A DNA stretch of 48,770 bases, from NCBI GenBank assembly GCA_903882745.1, contig CAIRYG010000009.1, positions 1 through 48,770 on the forward strand, written 5' to 3'. Made by a program: the position numbers and the translations under genes. Positions 33,809 through 42,208 of this stretch are shown piece after piece (position 1 is the stretch's first letter; each line of letters begins with the position of its first letter). Below the pieces are notes generated by a model. It saw nothing but the letters and a program-made list of their open reading frames with translations. It was not told the origin of the DNA and ran no database searches. The stretch is from an uncultured Gemmatimonadota bacterium (GTDB taxonomy: Bacteria > Gemmatimonadota > Gemmatimonadetes > Gemmatimonadales > Gemmatimonadaceae).

Positions 33809-35032
33809 CTAATGAATCGACACGTGGTCGTACAGTAGGACTGTGCGGGCCGGCGGCGCACCATGGGAAATCGCCCGCCCCGCGATTTCGTCCTGCCCTC
33901 CGTAGGACGAAACAACCAGTTTCGCCGTCGCCCAGTCGATTTCCGGCAACCTGCTGGGAGGGATGATTGAAATCCCGCGCCACGATCGGCCCTGCTTCAT
34001 GGGATCGCTGTCGACGATCACGAATTCGCGCTCCGGGACACGGAAAAGCTCTGTGAGGTGATACAGAAATTCGGTGTGCAGACCGCCGCCCCAGATCACC
34101 ACTCGGCCAGTTAACATCGCCTCATCGAGGCGTGCCGAGACCGCGGCGACAGCGGACTTCCAGTGAGCGAGATATCGAGCGAGGGAGACCTCATCCTCCT
34201 GGGCGCCAAACACGCCATCAGTCGCCGGACCGGCAACGGCCAGGACCCGGCAGCCATTGTAATCCGCCTGTTCGAACCGCTCCTCAATCACCCAGCCAGC
34301 CCGGTTCAGGCTGTTCGCGAGGCTTTGACGACTGAAATGCGTCATGTGGAGGGCCGAGAAAAATCCGTTGACATCATTCGTCATCCCGTTCTCGAGAATG
34401 GGGACCTCGACCACGAGGTGGGTTCCCGCACGCGACACCGCCCTCAGGTTCCTGAGCGTGGCCACCGGGTCGGGGAGGTGCTCGAGAACATGAAACATCG
34501 TGATGACGTCCGGGATCCAGGACATCTCAAATCGATTGAAATCTCCAAAAATAAATTCAATACCGCTCTTGCCATGCGTCTCGATGCCGCGGGTGATTGC
34601 CGTCTGGTCGATGTCGACACCTATCCGCCGCACAGACTCAGGCACATGAGAGAGGAAATCACCGTCGTAACAGCCGACGTCCAGCAGACAGCTTCCGGGA
34701 GCGACCAGTTTTCAATCTTCGAGCCAGCCCAGCGTTTCCATGGAACGTCCCGCGCTGGCGCCGTAGGAGCATCCCGCTTCGGCAGCCAGCACCCGAAACC
34801 CGTCATCGGTCAGCACAGGATTCCTGTACACCGCATGACAGGCGTCACATACCACGTCGCGGATGTGTATTCGCTTCGATAACCTGGCGTCGTCCGTGAA
34901 GTACTGAAAACCGGGGAACGACACCGCCTCGCGCGATGCTGGGCGCGAGCACACGGGGCACGCCCGCATGACGGTCGCCTTAGGGTCCGAGCTATTCCAC
35001 CGGAAACTGTCGACTGCCTTCCATTCAATCAC
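33809..35032 (-). pseudogene. C-methyltransferase-like gene interrupted by an in-frame TGA
   Basis: One frame encodes a complete methyltransferase apart from a TGA at 34712-34714. Before it come a zinc-ribbon-like part (RACPVCSRPA, VVCDACHAVYRNP) and ETLGWLED. Straight after the stop comes KLVAPGSCLLDVGCYDGDFL, the SAM motif I, then MFHVLEHLPDPVA and a C-terminal nucleotide-like domain (VVIWGGGLHTEFL) as in TylC3/NovU-type C-methyltransferases. Removing the stop gives about 407 residues from GTG 35032, or 386 from ATG 34969. A CGA to TGA change is the simplest cause. Restart at ATG 34645 would make a protein without SAM motif I. Most likely inactive. Confidence 0.8.
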
Positions 35033-36089
35033 TTGCACGCTCCAATCGTTGGGTAATCGTACGTGCGACGCATTCCGCACCGAGTCCGTCGAGGATGGCG
35101 ACGGCCTGACGGCGCATCGCGCGCCGACGTCCCTCGTCCGACAACAGCGAGCGGATTGCTCCGGCGATTTCTGCATCCCTGACGTGCGCGTGCACGCCAA
35201 GGCTAATGCCGACGCCAGCCTTCTGCAGGGCGCCCGCGGACGCCGCATGATCGTCCGTCAATGAGAGCGTGATTGCCGGCACGCCAAGAACCGCCAACTC
35301 GTACGCGGTGCTGCCGAAGGCTGCGACGGCCACCTGCGACCGGGCCATCAGTTCGCCCATGTTTTGAATGTCGCGCTCGACACGATACGTTCGGCGCGCC
35401 ACCGCGAGAAACGCGTAAAGCGCGTCCGCATTCACATGGGCGGGGCCGACCACCACAGTCGTATCGAAATCTTCAGCCAACGTGTCGATAACCGTCAGCA
35501 CGCGAAGCGTGAGCCCGGCCGGGTCGCTGCCGCCCATCGTAACCAGCACCGACGCGCGCGGCGGCTCACGGCCTGGCGAATCACCACGATTGGCCAGGAG
35601 ATCACTTCGTAGGATGATCCATTCCCAGCCGACATGGAGTTCGCCCATAAAGCCGGACCAATCCATCGACAGGACTTGTGGAACAGGCGGATAGAACGCG
35701 AGATCCGCGACGAGACGCCGTTCGGTTGGATCATCAATTGTCGCAATCAGCACACCGTCTCCCTTCCACCGGCGAAGGGCGTCCACCGGAAGCTCATCAC
35801 GAACGTCGAGCACCAACGCCGCCGCCTGCTCGTGGAGAATGGCGTGCTCCAGCCACTCGCCATTGGCGACCGGTGGAAGCTCCGCGTGGCCGAGGTGGAC
35901 ATCGTATCCCCGCGCCTCAACCGCCGGCGCGGCAGATGCCTCCGTCATCGCAAACACGACGCGAATATCATGATCTGACCTGAGCGCGTCGGCGAGCGCG
36001 AGGCAACGCACCAGGTGACCGTAGCCGATCGACGGAGAAGCATCACACCGTACGACGACCGTCCTCGTCTGAGCTATAAGGCCGGCCAT
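35025..36089 (-). CDS. pseG: PseG-like UDP-2,4-diacetamido-2,4,6-trideoxy-altropyranose hydrolase
   Basis: Releases the hexose from UDP in the pseudaminic-type pathway. A 354-residue GT-B-fold protein with the catalytic His in DASPSIGYGHLVRCLALADAL (about residue 25), VLVTMGGSDPAGLTLRVL, SQVAVAAFGSTAYELAVLGVP and LADDH-like ITLSLTDDHAASA. It lies next to pseB, pseC, the synthase and the cytidylyltransferase. ATG 36089 overlaps the aldo/keto reductase end by 16 bases. The true substrate acyl groups could differ, because no PseH acetyltransferase is seen. Confidence 0.88.
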   Translation of the reverse strand: MAGLIAQTRTVVVRCDASPSIGYGHLVRCLALADALRSDHDIRVVFAMTEASAAPAVEARGYDVHLGHAELPPVANGEWLEHAILHEQAAALVLDVRDELPVDALRRWKGDGVLIATIDDPTERRLVADLAFYPPVPQVLSMDWSGFMGELHVGWEWIILRSDLLANRGDSPGREPPRASVLVTMGGSDPAGLTLRVLTVIDTLAEDFDTTVVVGPAHVNADALYAFLAVARRTYRVERDIQNMGELMARSQVAVAAFGSTAYELAVLGVPAITLSLTDDHAASAGALQKAGVGISLGVHAHVRDAEIAGAIRSLLSDEGRRRAMRRQAVAILDGLGAECVARTITQRLERASD

Positions 36090-37018
36090 CGGCGCGGATC
36101 GATCAGGGTTTCGTCACCCAACGCGAGCCCTGCCGCAGCGGCGAACTCGGATGTGGGAAGTGGACCGGCCGCCACGGCATCGAGCGCCTGATCGAGTTCG
36201 CTCCGGGTGCTGGCCCCCGTCAGCACGCTTGCGACTCGCTCCTCTGAGAGGCAATACCGCAACGCGGTTTCCGGTAGCTGCCGCCACGAGGCGCCAAGCG
36301 TCCGGCGAGCCCGATCGGCACCGTCGCGAAGCCCGTGGAGTGCGGGAGGCAGCCACTGCGAACGCTCGGTGAGCGCGCCCTTGAGAAATGCCGACCGGGT
36401 CAGCACGCCGACATCCGCCCGTATTGCCGCCGCAAAGACCTGCGGGCGCATCCGTTGATCGAGGACACTGAAAGCGACCTGCAACACATCGATCCAGCCG
36501 CTGGCAATCGCGGCCATTGCCTCGTCAGCCGTGTACACCGAGGCCCCGAGAAACCGGATTGCTCCCTTCGCCCGATTCTCAGTTAACACATCGACCACTG
36601 GCGTCGTCGCGAGTATTTCCGGGGTCGCATTGTGAATCTGGACGATATCCAGTGTCTCGCGGCGCAACATGCGACGACTGGCTGCCAAGGAATCTTCCAA
36701 TGCTGCGCGGAGCCCGGAACTCGTCATTCCCGACCGATCCTCGGCCGGGGGGACAGTCACCTTGGTCGCAATCACGCAATCGGTTCGATCACCGAGCGCG
36801 AGCCCGGCCAGCCGTTCGGCGTCGCCGTAGGCGGGCGCCGTGTCGAACAACGTTACGCCCTGGTCAGCCGCGTACCGCAGGAGGGCAATCGCGTCTGTTT
36901 CCTGCGGACGTCCGGCGCCGGCGGAACCGGCGATACCATAGCTAGTTCCAAGTGCGACCGTTCCCAGGGCCAAGCCCGAGACCTGCAGGTCGGTCCGCCC
37001 AAACCGCCGATAGATCAT
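36074..37018 (-). CDS. aldo/keto reductase
   Basis: A 314-residue NADPH-type reductase with the usual catalytic set: Asp in GVTLFDTAPAYGDAERLAG with the following Tyr, Lys in CVIATKV, and His in LDIVQIHNATPE. The C-terminal SVLTGASTRSELDQALDAV is the nucleotide-phosphate region. It starts with YRRFGRTDLQVSGLALGT, normal for the family. Reductases like this appear beside class III aminotransferases in nonulosonic-acid loci, and the two may together modify the side chain. That pairing is remembered context, not proof. Confidence 0.9.
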   Translation of the reverse strand: MIYRRFGRTDLQVSGLALGTVALGTSYGIAGSAGAGRPQETDAIALLRYAADQGVTLFDTAPAYGDAERLAGLALGDRTDCVIATKVTVPPAEDRSGMTSSGLRAALEDSLAASRRMLRRETLDIVQIHNATPEILATTPVVDVLTENRAKGAIRFLGASVYTADEAMAAIASGWIDVLQVAFSVLDQRMRPQVFAAAIRADVGVLTRSAFLKGALTERSQWLPPALHGLRDGADRARRTLGASWRQLPETALRYCLSEERVASVLTGASTRSELDQALDAVAAGPLPTSEFAAAAGLALGDETLIDPRRWPAL

Positions 37019-37036
37019 CGGCGTCGCGACTGGGCC

Positions 37037-38341
37037 TTACTCACGCGTCAGGCGCGCGAACCCCGTGTGCGCCGCGGGACTCGACAACAGCGTGGCCGGA
37101 TCCCGCGTCGCCAGCTCACCAAATACTTCGGTGACGGCCGTGCCATAGCGCTTCACGTCGTCTAATGTGTGCGCGTACGCCGGCTTGAACTGCCGGAATC
37201 CCAGAAATCCATGGCGCAACATTTCCAGCACGTAGAATGTCTGCATTGCCTGGTTATGCTTTGAATCGAAGGCGAAGGCCGCGAGGGTGGGCAGTCCCGA
37301 CACCTTGATCGGCACGCCGGTGGCTCGCGATGCTTCGTTCCAGACCTTCTTGACCTGGTCGCCGATGGCAATGATATGATCCTGCACATTGTTCGCCCGA
37401 TACTTCCGGATCGTCGCAAGCGCCGCGGTGGGGCCGACGCGCTCCGTCCAGTTGGTGCTCGAAATGAAGCTGCCTTGCGCCGCCTCCATCACCCGCTCGC
37501 GGCCGATGATCGCGGCCATGGCGTAGCCATTAGCCATCGACTTCGCGAATACCGCGATATCGGGGTTCACGCCATATCGAAGGTGAATGCCGCCAGCATT
37601 CATTCGGAACGCGGACGTGATCTCGTCGAAAATTAGGACGGCGCCAATCTCCGCCGCATAGGCCGCAAGCTGTTTGAGGTAGTCGACCGGTGCCTCTTCG
37701 CCCCGGGCCGGCTCGATCACGATAGCCGCCACTTCCTTCTCTCGGCCACTCACCAGTGAGCGGAGCGCCGCGATGTCGTTGACCGGAAACCCGATGGCCG
37801 AACCGCGCAGGCCGCGCGGGACGCCGGTCGGCTGGAGCCCCGGCATGAGGTGGCCATCGAGCGCGTCTGTTTCGCCGAGGTTTGCCGCGAGGTACCAGTC
37901 GGTCCAGCCGTGATATCCGCTAAAGAGCACCAGATCCCTGTGTGTGGACGCGCGCGCAATGCGCACCGCCACCGACATCGCCTCACCGCCGCTTCTGGTG
38001 TACCGAACCATCTCGGCCCATGGGTGCAGTTCTATCAGCAACTCGGCGAGTTCCACCTCTTCGGGGCAGTTCAGCGAGGACGCCACGCCATTGCGGATCG
38101 CGCCGATGACGGCGTTGTCCACGTCGTCGTCCGCGTAGCCGAGGATGCAGGCACCGATTCCCATGATGCTCATGTCGGTGTAGGCGGTCGTGCCCTCGAG
38201 ATCCCAGACTTTGACGCCCTTCGCCTTGCTGTAGTACGAAGGCCACCGGTCGGGGGCGAACATCTCCGGACGCTTCGACAGCAACTGGGTCCCGCCGGGA
38301 ATGACTTGCCGGCCTCGTTTGTAGAGTTCCTCGCCCTTCAC
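37037..38341 (-). CDS. class III PLP aminotransferase, glutamate-1-semialdehyde aminomutase-like
   Basis: A 434-residue PLP enzyme beginning GRQVIPGGTQLLSKRPEMF. It has RYTRSGGEAMSVAVRIARA, LFSGYHGWTDWYL, VLIFDEITSAFRM (the Asp that pairs with the PLP nitrogen) and IAVFAKSMANGYAMAAIIG with the Schiff-base Lys. Sequence type is GSA aminomutase, but its place between the CMP-sugar synthetase and the aldo/keto reductase argues for an amino-sugar or side-chain role instead of haem synthesis. GTG 38341 overlaps the preceding stop (GTGA). Confidence 0.88.
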   Translation of the reverse strand: MKGEELYKRGRQVIPGGTQLLSKRPEMFAPDRWPSYYSKAKGVKVWDLEGTTAYTDMSIMGIGACILGYADDDVDNAVIGAIRNGVASSLNCPEEVELAELLIELHPWAEMVRYTRSGGEAMSVAVRIARASTHRDLVLFSGYHGWTDWYLAANLGETDALDGHLMPGLQPTGVPRGLRGSAIGFPVNDIAALRSLVSGREKEVAAIVIEPARGEEAPVDYLKQLAAYAAEIGAVLIFDEITSAFRMNAGGIHLRYGVNPDIAVFAKSMANGYAMAAIIGRERVMEAAQGSFISSTNWTERVGPTAALATIRKYRANNVQDHIIAIGDQVKKVWNEASRATGVPIKVSGLPTLAAFAFDSKHNQAMQTFYVLEMLRHGFLGFRQFKPAYAHTLDDVKRYGTAVTEVFGELATRDPATLLSSPAAHTGFARLTRE

Positions 38342-39153
38342 GATCGCTCCTCCGGTTTTTCCGGGTTGGGCGGGCTGAGTGATTCAACCTGCCAGAGTTC
38401 CTTGTAACCTTCCTTTCCAATGGCCGACTGATTGAGCTCGGTCAGGTCCGGATGTTTCGCCAGGTATTGCAGCACGTCGTGCATGCCGAACATCCGCTTC
38501 TCATCATACAGCGCGTCGTAGATCTGCTCTGCAAACTGAAAGTCGGCCGCGTTGTCGACCGTCCAGCGCAATGTGGAATAGTCCGCGTCGGGCCTCAGCC
38601 CGGCGAGTCGGAATCGACCGGCCTCGCGCCAGATAAAAGGCGTCACATGCTCGCGATCGGACGGTGCGGTTGCCTCGCGCCAGGCCCGCTCCACTGCTGC
38701 AAACGAGAAACACTCCGCATCGAGCCCATCGGGAAAGCGACCCTGTCTCTCGAACGCGGCGCCCGCTCCCGTCGCCACACCCACGTGGTCGAAGTTCCCG
38801 GTGGCGTACATCGCCAGCACCTGCTCAATCACGCCGGGGTCCACCATGGGGCAGTCGGCTGTGATGCGCACGATCGGGTCCGCGTGGTGACGAACGGCCG
38901 CCTGGTAGAACCGGTCGAGCACATCGTTTTCGCTGCCGCTGAAACAGGCGATGCCTGCGCCGGCGCAAAACGTGCGAACTGGTTCATCGCGCTCTTCGGT
39001 GGTCGTCGCCACCACAACTTCGCTGATCGATGGCGTGGCCCGCACGCGGGTGACAACGTGCCAGAGCATCGGGTGCCCGCGCAGGGGCATGAGGATCTTT
39101 CCGGGGAGCCGCGTGGACCCGATGCGTGCCTGAATGATCGCGACCGGGCGCAT
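38338..39153 (-). CDS. SpsF/PseF-type cytidylyltransferase (CMP-nonulosonate synthetase candidate)
   Basis: A 271-residue nucleotidyltransferase with the signature AIIQARIGSTRLPGKILMPL at residues 5-24, EVVVATTTEERDEPV, VLDRFYQAAVRHHADPIVRI and ITADCPMVDPGVI (the metal-binding Asp). It should activate the nonulosonic acid with CTP. By type it is closer to SpsF than to the classical PseF/NeuA. ATG 39153 is one base past the synthase stop. The N-terminal half of the fusion protein at 31464-32669 resembles this enzyme in outline but lacks the signature. Confidence 0.87.
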   Translation of the reverse strand: MRPVAIIQARIGSTRLPGKILMPLRGHPMLWHVVTRVRATPSISEVVVATTTEERDEPVRTFCAGAGIACFSGSENDVLDRFYQAAVRHHADPIVRITADCPMVDPGVIEQVLAMYATGNFDHVGVATGAGAAFERQGRFPDGLDAECFSFAAVERAWREATAPSDREHVTPFIWREAGRFRLAGLRPDADYSTLRWTVDNAADFQFAEQIYDALYDEKRMFGMHDVLQYLAKHPDLTELNQSAIGKEGYKELWQVESLSPPNPEKPEERS

Positions 39154-39154
39154 G

Positions 39155-40012
39155 TCAGGCTCCCAGTTGACCGCGCTTCGACCGAATCGGTCGCAGGCCG
39201 TCCGCCGGGTCGGCGCGCCACTCGCGATCGGGCAGTTCACTCGGTGCCGGCACCTTGACTCCCGTCCCGTCGGCCTGGAAGGCCAGCCGGACGTCGCTGA
39301 TGACTGCCGCCATGGGATCCGGCATCCAGCAGTGGCCGGTCTTGAACTCGTCGCCCTGACCGTCCAGATCCAGATGAAATTCGACGAAGCTCGCATTCCA
39401 TCGATGAACCGCCCGGTAGATGACGTCCGGACGAACACTGTGATCGGACCAGCCGACCGCGCAGCCAAACCGGCTTCGGAGCGTCTCGATCGCCGCGAGG
39501 TTGCACTCATCGACCGGCGTCGGATAGCCCGAGACGCAATGGAGCAACGTCAGGTCGCTGCATCCTGCCTTTCGGGCGACGTCTACGGCATGACCGATTT
39601 CTTCCATAGTCGCCATGCCAGTCGATACGACGAGTGGTTTCCCCGTTTGCGCGCAGCGGACAAGCAGATCGTCCCACATCATTTCGTACGACGCGACCTT
39701 ATAGAAGGCAACGAACGGGACCAGTTGCGCCACCGCATCGAGATAAAACGGCGTGCAGGAGAACTCGATCTTCCGTTCAGCGCATCGCTCGGAAAGCGGT
39801 TTCAGGAACTCGACCGGAAGCTCCCAGGCTTCGCGGGCCCTCAGGTGCGGGTGGTGAGTCAGCGCTTCGGGAGAGAAGAGCTCGCGCACCCTAAACAGCT
39901 GGAACTTCACCGCATCGCAGCCGATGTCGGCGGCCCGGTCGACGAACGCGAGCGCGCGGGGCAGGTCCCGGCTGTGGTTGCTGGAAACTTCGGCGACGAA
40001 CTTGGGTGTCAT
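39155..40012 (-). CDS. pseI: NeuB/PseI-type nonulosonic acid synthase, short form without SAF domain
   Basis: Condenses a six-carbon sugar with phosphoenolpyruvate to a nine-carbon acid. 285 residues: FVAEVSSNHSRDL (the AEIxxNH-like motif), DAVKFQLF, FSCTPFYLDAV, VASYEMMWDDLL, VVSTGMATMEEI, LLHCVSGYPTP and VGWSDHSV, all conserved barrel motifs. Usual NeuB/PseI proteins have about 345 residues and a C-terminal antifreeze-like (SAF) domain; this one ends after EWRADPADGLRP. ATG 40012 is 14 bases past the pseC stop. Pse, Leg or Neu specificity cannot be read, so the symbol follows the neighbouring pseB/pseC/pseG. Confidence 0.82.
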   Translation of the reverse strand: MTPKFVAEVSSNHSRDLPRALAFVDRAADIGCDAVKFQLFRVRELFSPEALTHHPHLRAREAWELPVEFLKPLSERCAERKIEFSCTPFYLDAVAQLVPFVAFYKVASYEMMWDDLLVRCAQTGKPLVVSTGMATMEEIGHAVDVARKAGCSDLTLLHCVSGYPTPVDECNLAAIETLRSRFGCAVGWSDHSVRPDVIYRAVHRWNASFVEFHLDLDGQGDEFKTGHCWMPDPMAAVISDVRLAFQADGTGVKVPAPSELPDREWRADPADGLRPIRSKRGQLGA

Positions 40013-40026
40013 GGTCTCGTCGCGAC

Positions 40027-41193
40027 TCAGGCAGCGCCGGCGGTACGAGGACTCGGCGCGTGTTTCCGCACGGCGTCGATCACCTTGTCGAACTGTTCGT
40101 CGGTCATGCCGTGCCACATTGGGAGCGACAGCAACCCATCGTACGCCGCCTCGGCCACAGGACAGAGTCCGCGGGCGTAGCCAAGCCCCTGGTAGTAGGA
40201 GTGCAGGTAGACCGGCAGGTAGTGCACGTTGACCCCGATTCCATCGGCGCGAAGCGCCGAATACATCGCCTGCCGTGCCGCTGCGACGTCGTCGGCCACT
40301 ACGCGAACCGGATACAGATGCCATGCGTGCCGGCGATCGTCCGGCTCGATCGGCACACGGATGCCAGGCACCGCGTCGAGTTCGGCGCGATAGCGCGCGG
40401 CGAGCGCGCGGCGTCGCGCGAGCCAGGTGGGAAGCTTCTTCAGCTGCGAGAGCCCAAGGGCGCAAAGCAAGTCGGGTAGCCGATAGTTGAACCCGAGCTC
40501 GAGCATGTCGTAGCTCCACGTGCCGGCGAGTTCGCGCTGGCGGTGATCGCTACTGATGCCATGGTTGCGCAACAGTCGAACCCGTCCGGCCAGTTCGGCG
40601 TTGGCTGACGTCACCATGCCGCCCTCACCTGTCGTCATGTGCTTGACGGGGTGAAAGCTGAACACCGACAGATGGGCAATGGACCCGACGCGGCGCTCAT
40701 GGTACTCAGCGCCTGGTGCATGACACGCATCTTCAACGAGAATCAGACCATGCGTGTTGCACAAATCAAGCAGCGGCGCGAGGTCGGCGGGCAGACCGGC
40801 GTAGTCGACGGCAACGATCGCCTTCGTCCTCGCGGTGATGAGCGACGCCACGTGGGCAGGATCGACCGTCAGCGTATCGTCGCGCACGTCGGCGAACACC
40901 ACCGTGCCACCAGCATATCGCACACTGTTGGCGCTAGCGGCGAAGGTCAGCGCGGGGACGATCACCTCGTCACCCGGCTTGATGCCAATGGCGAGCATCG
41001 CCAAATGCAATGCGGCCGTTCCGTTGCTCACCGCCACTGCATGCGGCGCTCCAACGTACTGGGCGAACCCCTCTTCGAATCGCGCGACGGCTGGTCCGGT
41101 CGTGAGCCAATCGCCACGCAGCACTTCGGTGACTGCGGCTAGGTCGTCGGCATCGATCACATGCCGACCATAGGGAATGAGTGCCTCAGACAT
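40027..41193 (-). CDS. pseC: PseC-like UDP-4-amino-4,6-dideoxy-altrosamine transaminase
   Basis: A 388-residue DegT-family PLP aminotransferase: IPYGRHVIDADDLAAVTEVL at the start, AVSNGTAALHLAMLAI, LVEDACHAPGAEYHERRVG, and FSFHPVKHMTTGEGGMV with the PLP Lys. It aminates C4 of the keto sugar made by PseB. ATG 41193 is preceded by GGAG 6 bases upstream and overlaps the pseB stop by 8 bases; an ATG at 41208 is less well placed. Together with pseB it defines the entry of the nonulosonic-acid branch. Confidence 0.9.
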   Translation of the reverse strand: MSEALIPYGRHVIDADDLAAVTEVLRGDWLTTGPAVARFEEGFAQYVGAPHAVAVSNGTAALHLAMLAIGIKPGDEVIVPALTFAASANSVRYAGGTVVFADVRDDTLTVDPAHVASLITARTKAIVAVDYAGLPADLAPLLDLCNTHGLILVEDACHAPGAEYHERRVGSIAHLSVFSFHPVKHMTTGEGGMVTSANAELAGRVRLLRNHGISSDHRQRELAGTWSYDMLELGFNYRLPDLLCALGLSQLKKLPTWLARRRALAARYRAELDAVPGIRVPIEPDDRRHAWHLYPVRVVADDVAAARQAMYSALRADGIGVNVHYLPVYLHSYYQGLGYARGLCPVAEAAYDGLLSLPMWHGMTDEQFDKVIDAVRKHAPSPRTAGAA

Positions 41194-42208
41194 TAATCTC
41201 CGTCGCAATCAGGTGTTTCAGTTCTTCGACGGTGAGAAAGCGCTCGTTGGTCCCGCTGTTGTAGCTAAATCCGTACTCCAGCAACTTCCCGGGAAGCCTG
41301 TGGCTTTCGCGCCGAAAGCGGTCGACGTCCCACAAGGCCATGGAGGGCAGGATGACGAAGTAGTTGTCGAACTCAATCGTGCCCATTGCGTCGGTCGTGG
41401 TAATCATCTCCTCGTGCAGTTTCTCCCCTGGTCGAATACCCACCGTCTCGAGCCGGGAATCCGGCGCAATGGCCGTCGCCACATCGAGAATGCGGTAGGA
41501 CGGGATTCGTGGCACAAAGAGCTCGCCGCCCCACATTCGGCCGAGACAGGTGAGAACAAAATCGACGCCTTCCTGCAGGGTGATGTTGAACCGTGTCATA
41601 CGCGGGTCGGTGATGGGCAGGACGCCGAGCCCGCGCCGTTCGAGAAAGAAGGGAATCACCGAGCCGCGGCTCCCCATCACGTTCCCGTAGCGGACCGCCG
41701 CGAACCGCACGTCGCGTTCGCCTTTGTGATTGTTCGCCGCGACGAACAACTTGTCCGACGCGAGCTTTGTGGCGCCGTACAGGTTTATGGGCGCCGCCGC
41801 CTTGTCGGTGCTGAGCGCGACCACATGCGTGACACCCGTGGCCATCGCGCCGTTGATGACGTTTTCCGCGCCGAGGATGTTCGTCTTGACCGCCTCGAAC
41901 GGATTGTACTCGGCGGCGGTCACCTGCTTGAGCGCGGCCGCGTGAATGACGATGTCTATCCCTTCCATCGCCTTGCGCAGGCGCGCCGCGTCCCGCACGT
42001 CGCCGATGAAGAAACGCATGACGTCCTGGCGACTGCGGAATGGCTCCGCATTCTGCATGTCGAACTGCTTCAGCTCGTCGCGGCTGTAAATGGCGATCCG
42101 TTTGAGCGAATACCGGCTGAGTACGGTCCGGACGAACCGTTGACCGAATGAGCCGGTGCCGCCCGTGATGAGGACACTCTTTCCATCAAGCGAAAACGAA
42201 GAATTCAT
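41186..42208 (-). CDS. pseB: PseB-like UDP-GlcNAc 4,6-dehydratase (5-inverting)
   Basis: A 340-residue soluble SDR dehydratase of the PseB type, not the large membrane PglF/CapD type. Motifs are VLITGGTGSFGQRFVRTVL (NAD loop), IAIYSRDELKQFDMQ (typical of PseB), LSTDKAAAPINLYGATKLAS with the Asp-Lys/Tyr-x-x-x-Lys catalytic set, and RYGNVMGSRGSVIPFF. It converts UDP-GlcNAc to the 4-keto-6-deoxy-altro sugar. ATG 42208 overlaps by four bases (ATGA) the stop of a 29-codon relic frame that lies between it and fkbM. Confidence 0.93.
   Translation of the reverse strand: MNSSFSLDGKSVLITGGTGSFGQRFVRTVLSRYSLKRIAIYSRDELKQFDMQNAEPFRSRQDVMRFFIGDVRDAARLRKAMEGIDIVIHAAALKQVTAAEYNPFEAVKTNILGAENVINGAMATGVTHVVALSTDKAAAPINLYGATKLASDKLFVAANNHKGERDVRFAAVRYGNVMGSRGSVIPFFLERRGLGVLPITDPRMTRFNITLQEGVDFVLTCLGRMWGGELFVPRIPSYRILDVATAIAPDSRLETVGIRPGEKLHEEMITTTDAMGTIEFDNYFVILPSMALWDVDRFRRESHRLPGKLLEYGFSYNSGTNERFLTVEELKHLIATEINV

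Noticed and set aside
32663-33838. 391-codon plus-strand open frame
   Set aside because: Antisense to a clear SAM methyltransferase; its residues mirror that gene's codons and no motif is visible.
778-35032. Alternative genetic code (TAA or TGA read as an amino acid)
   Set aside because: TAA and TGA end many intact genes here, often in tight ATGA or GTGA overlaps, so the in-frame stops are better explained by mutation.
39134-40180. 348-codon plus-strand open frame
   Set aside because: Antisense to the nonulosonic acid synthase, whose motifs are complete. The same reasoning applies to 41177-42151 opposite pseB.
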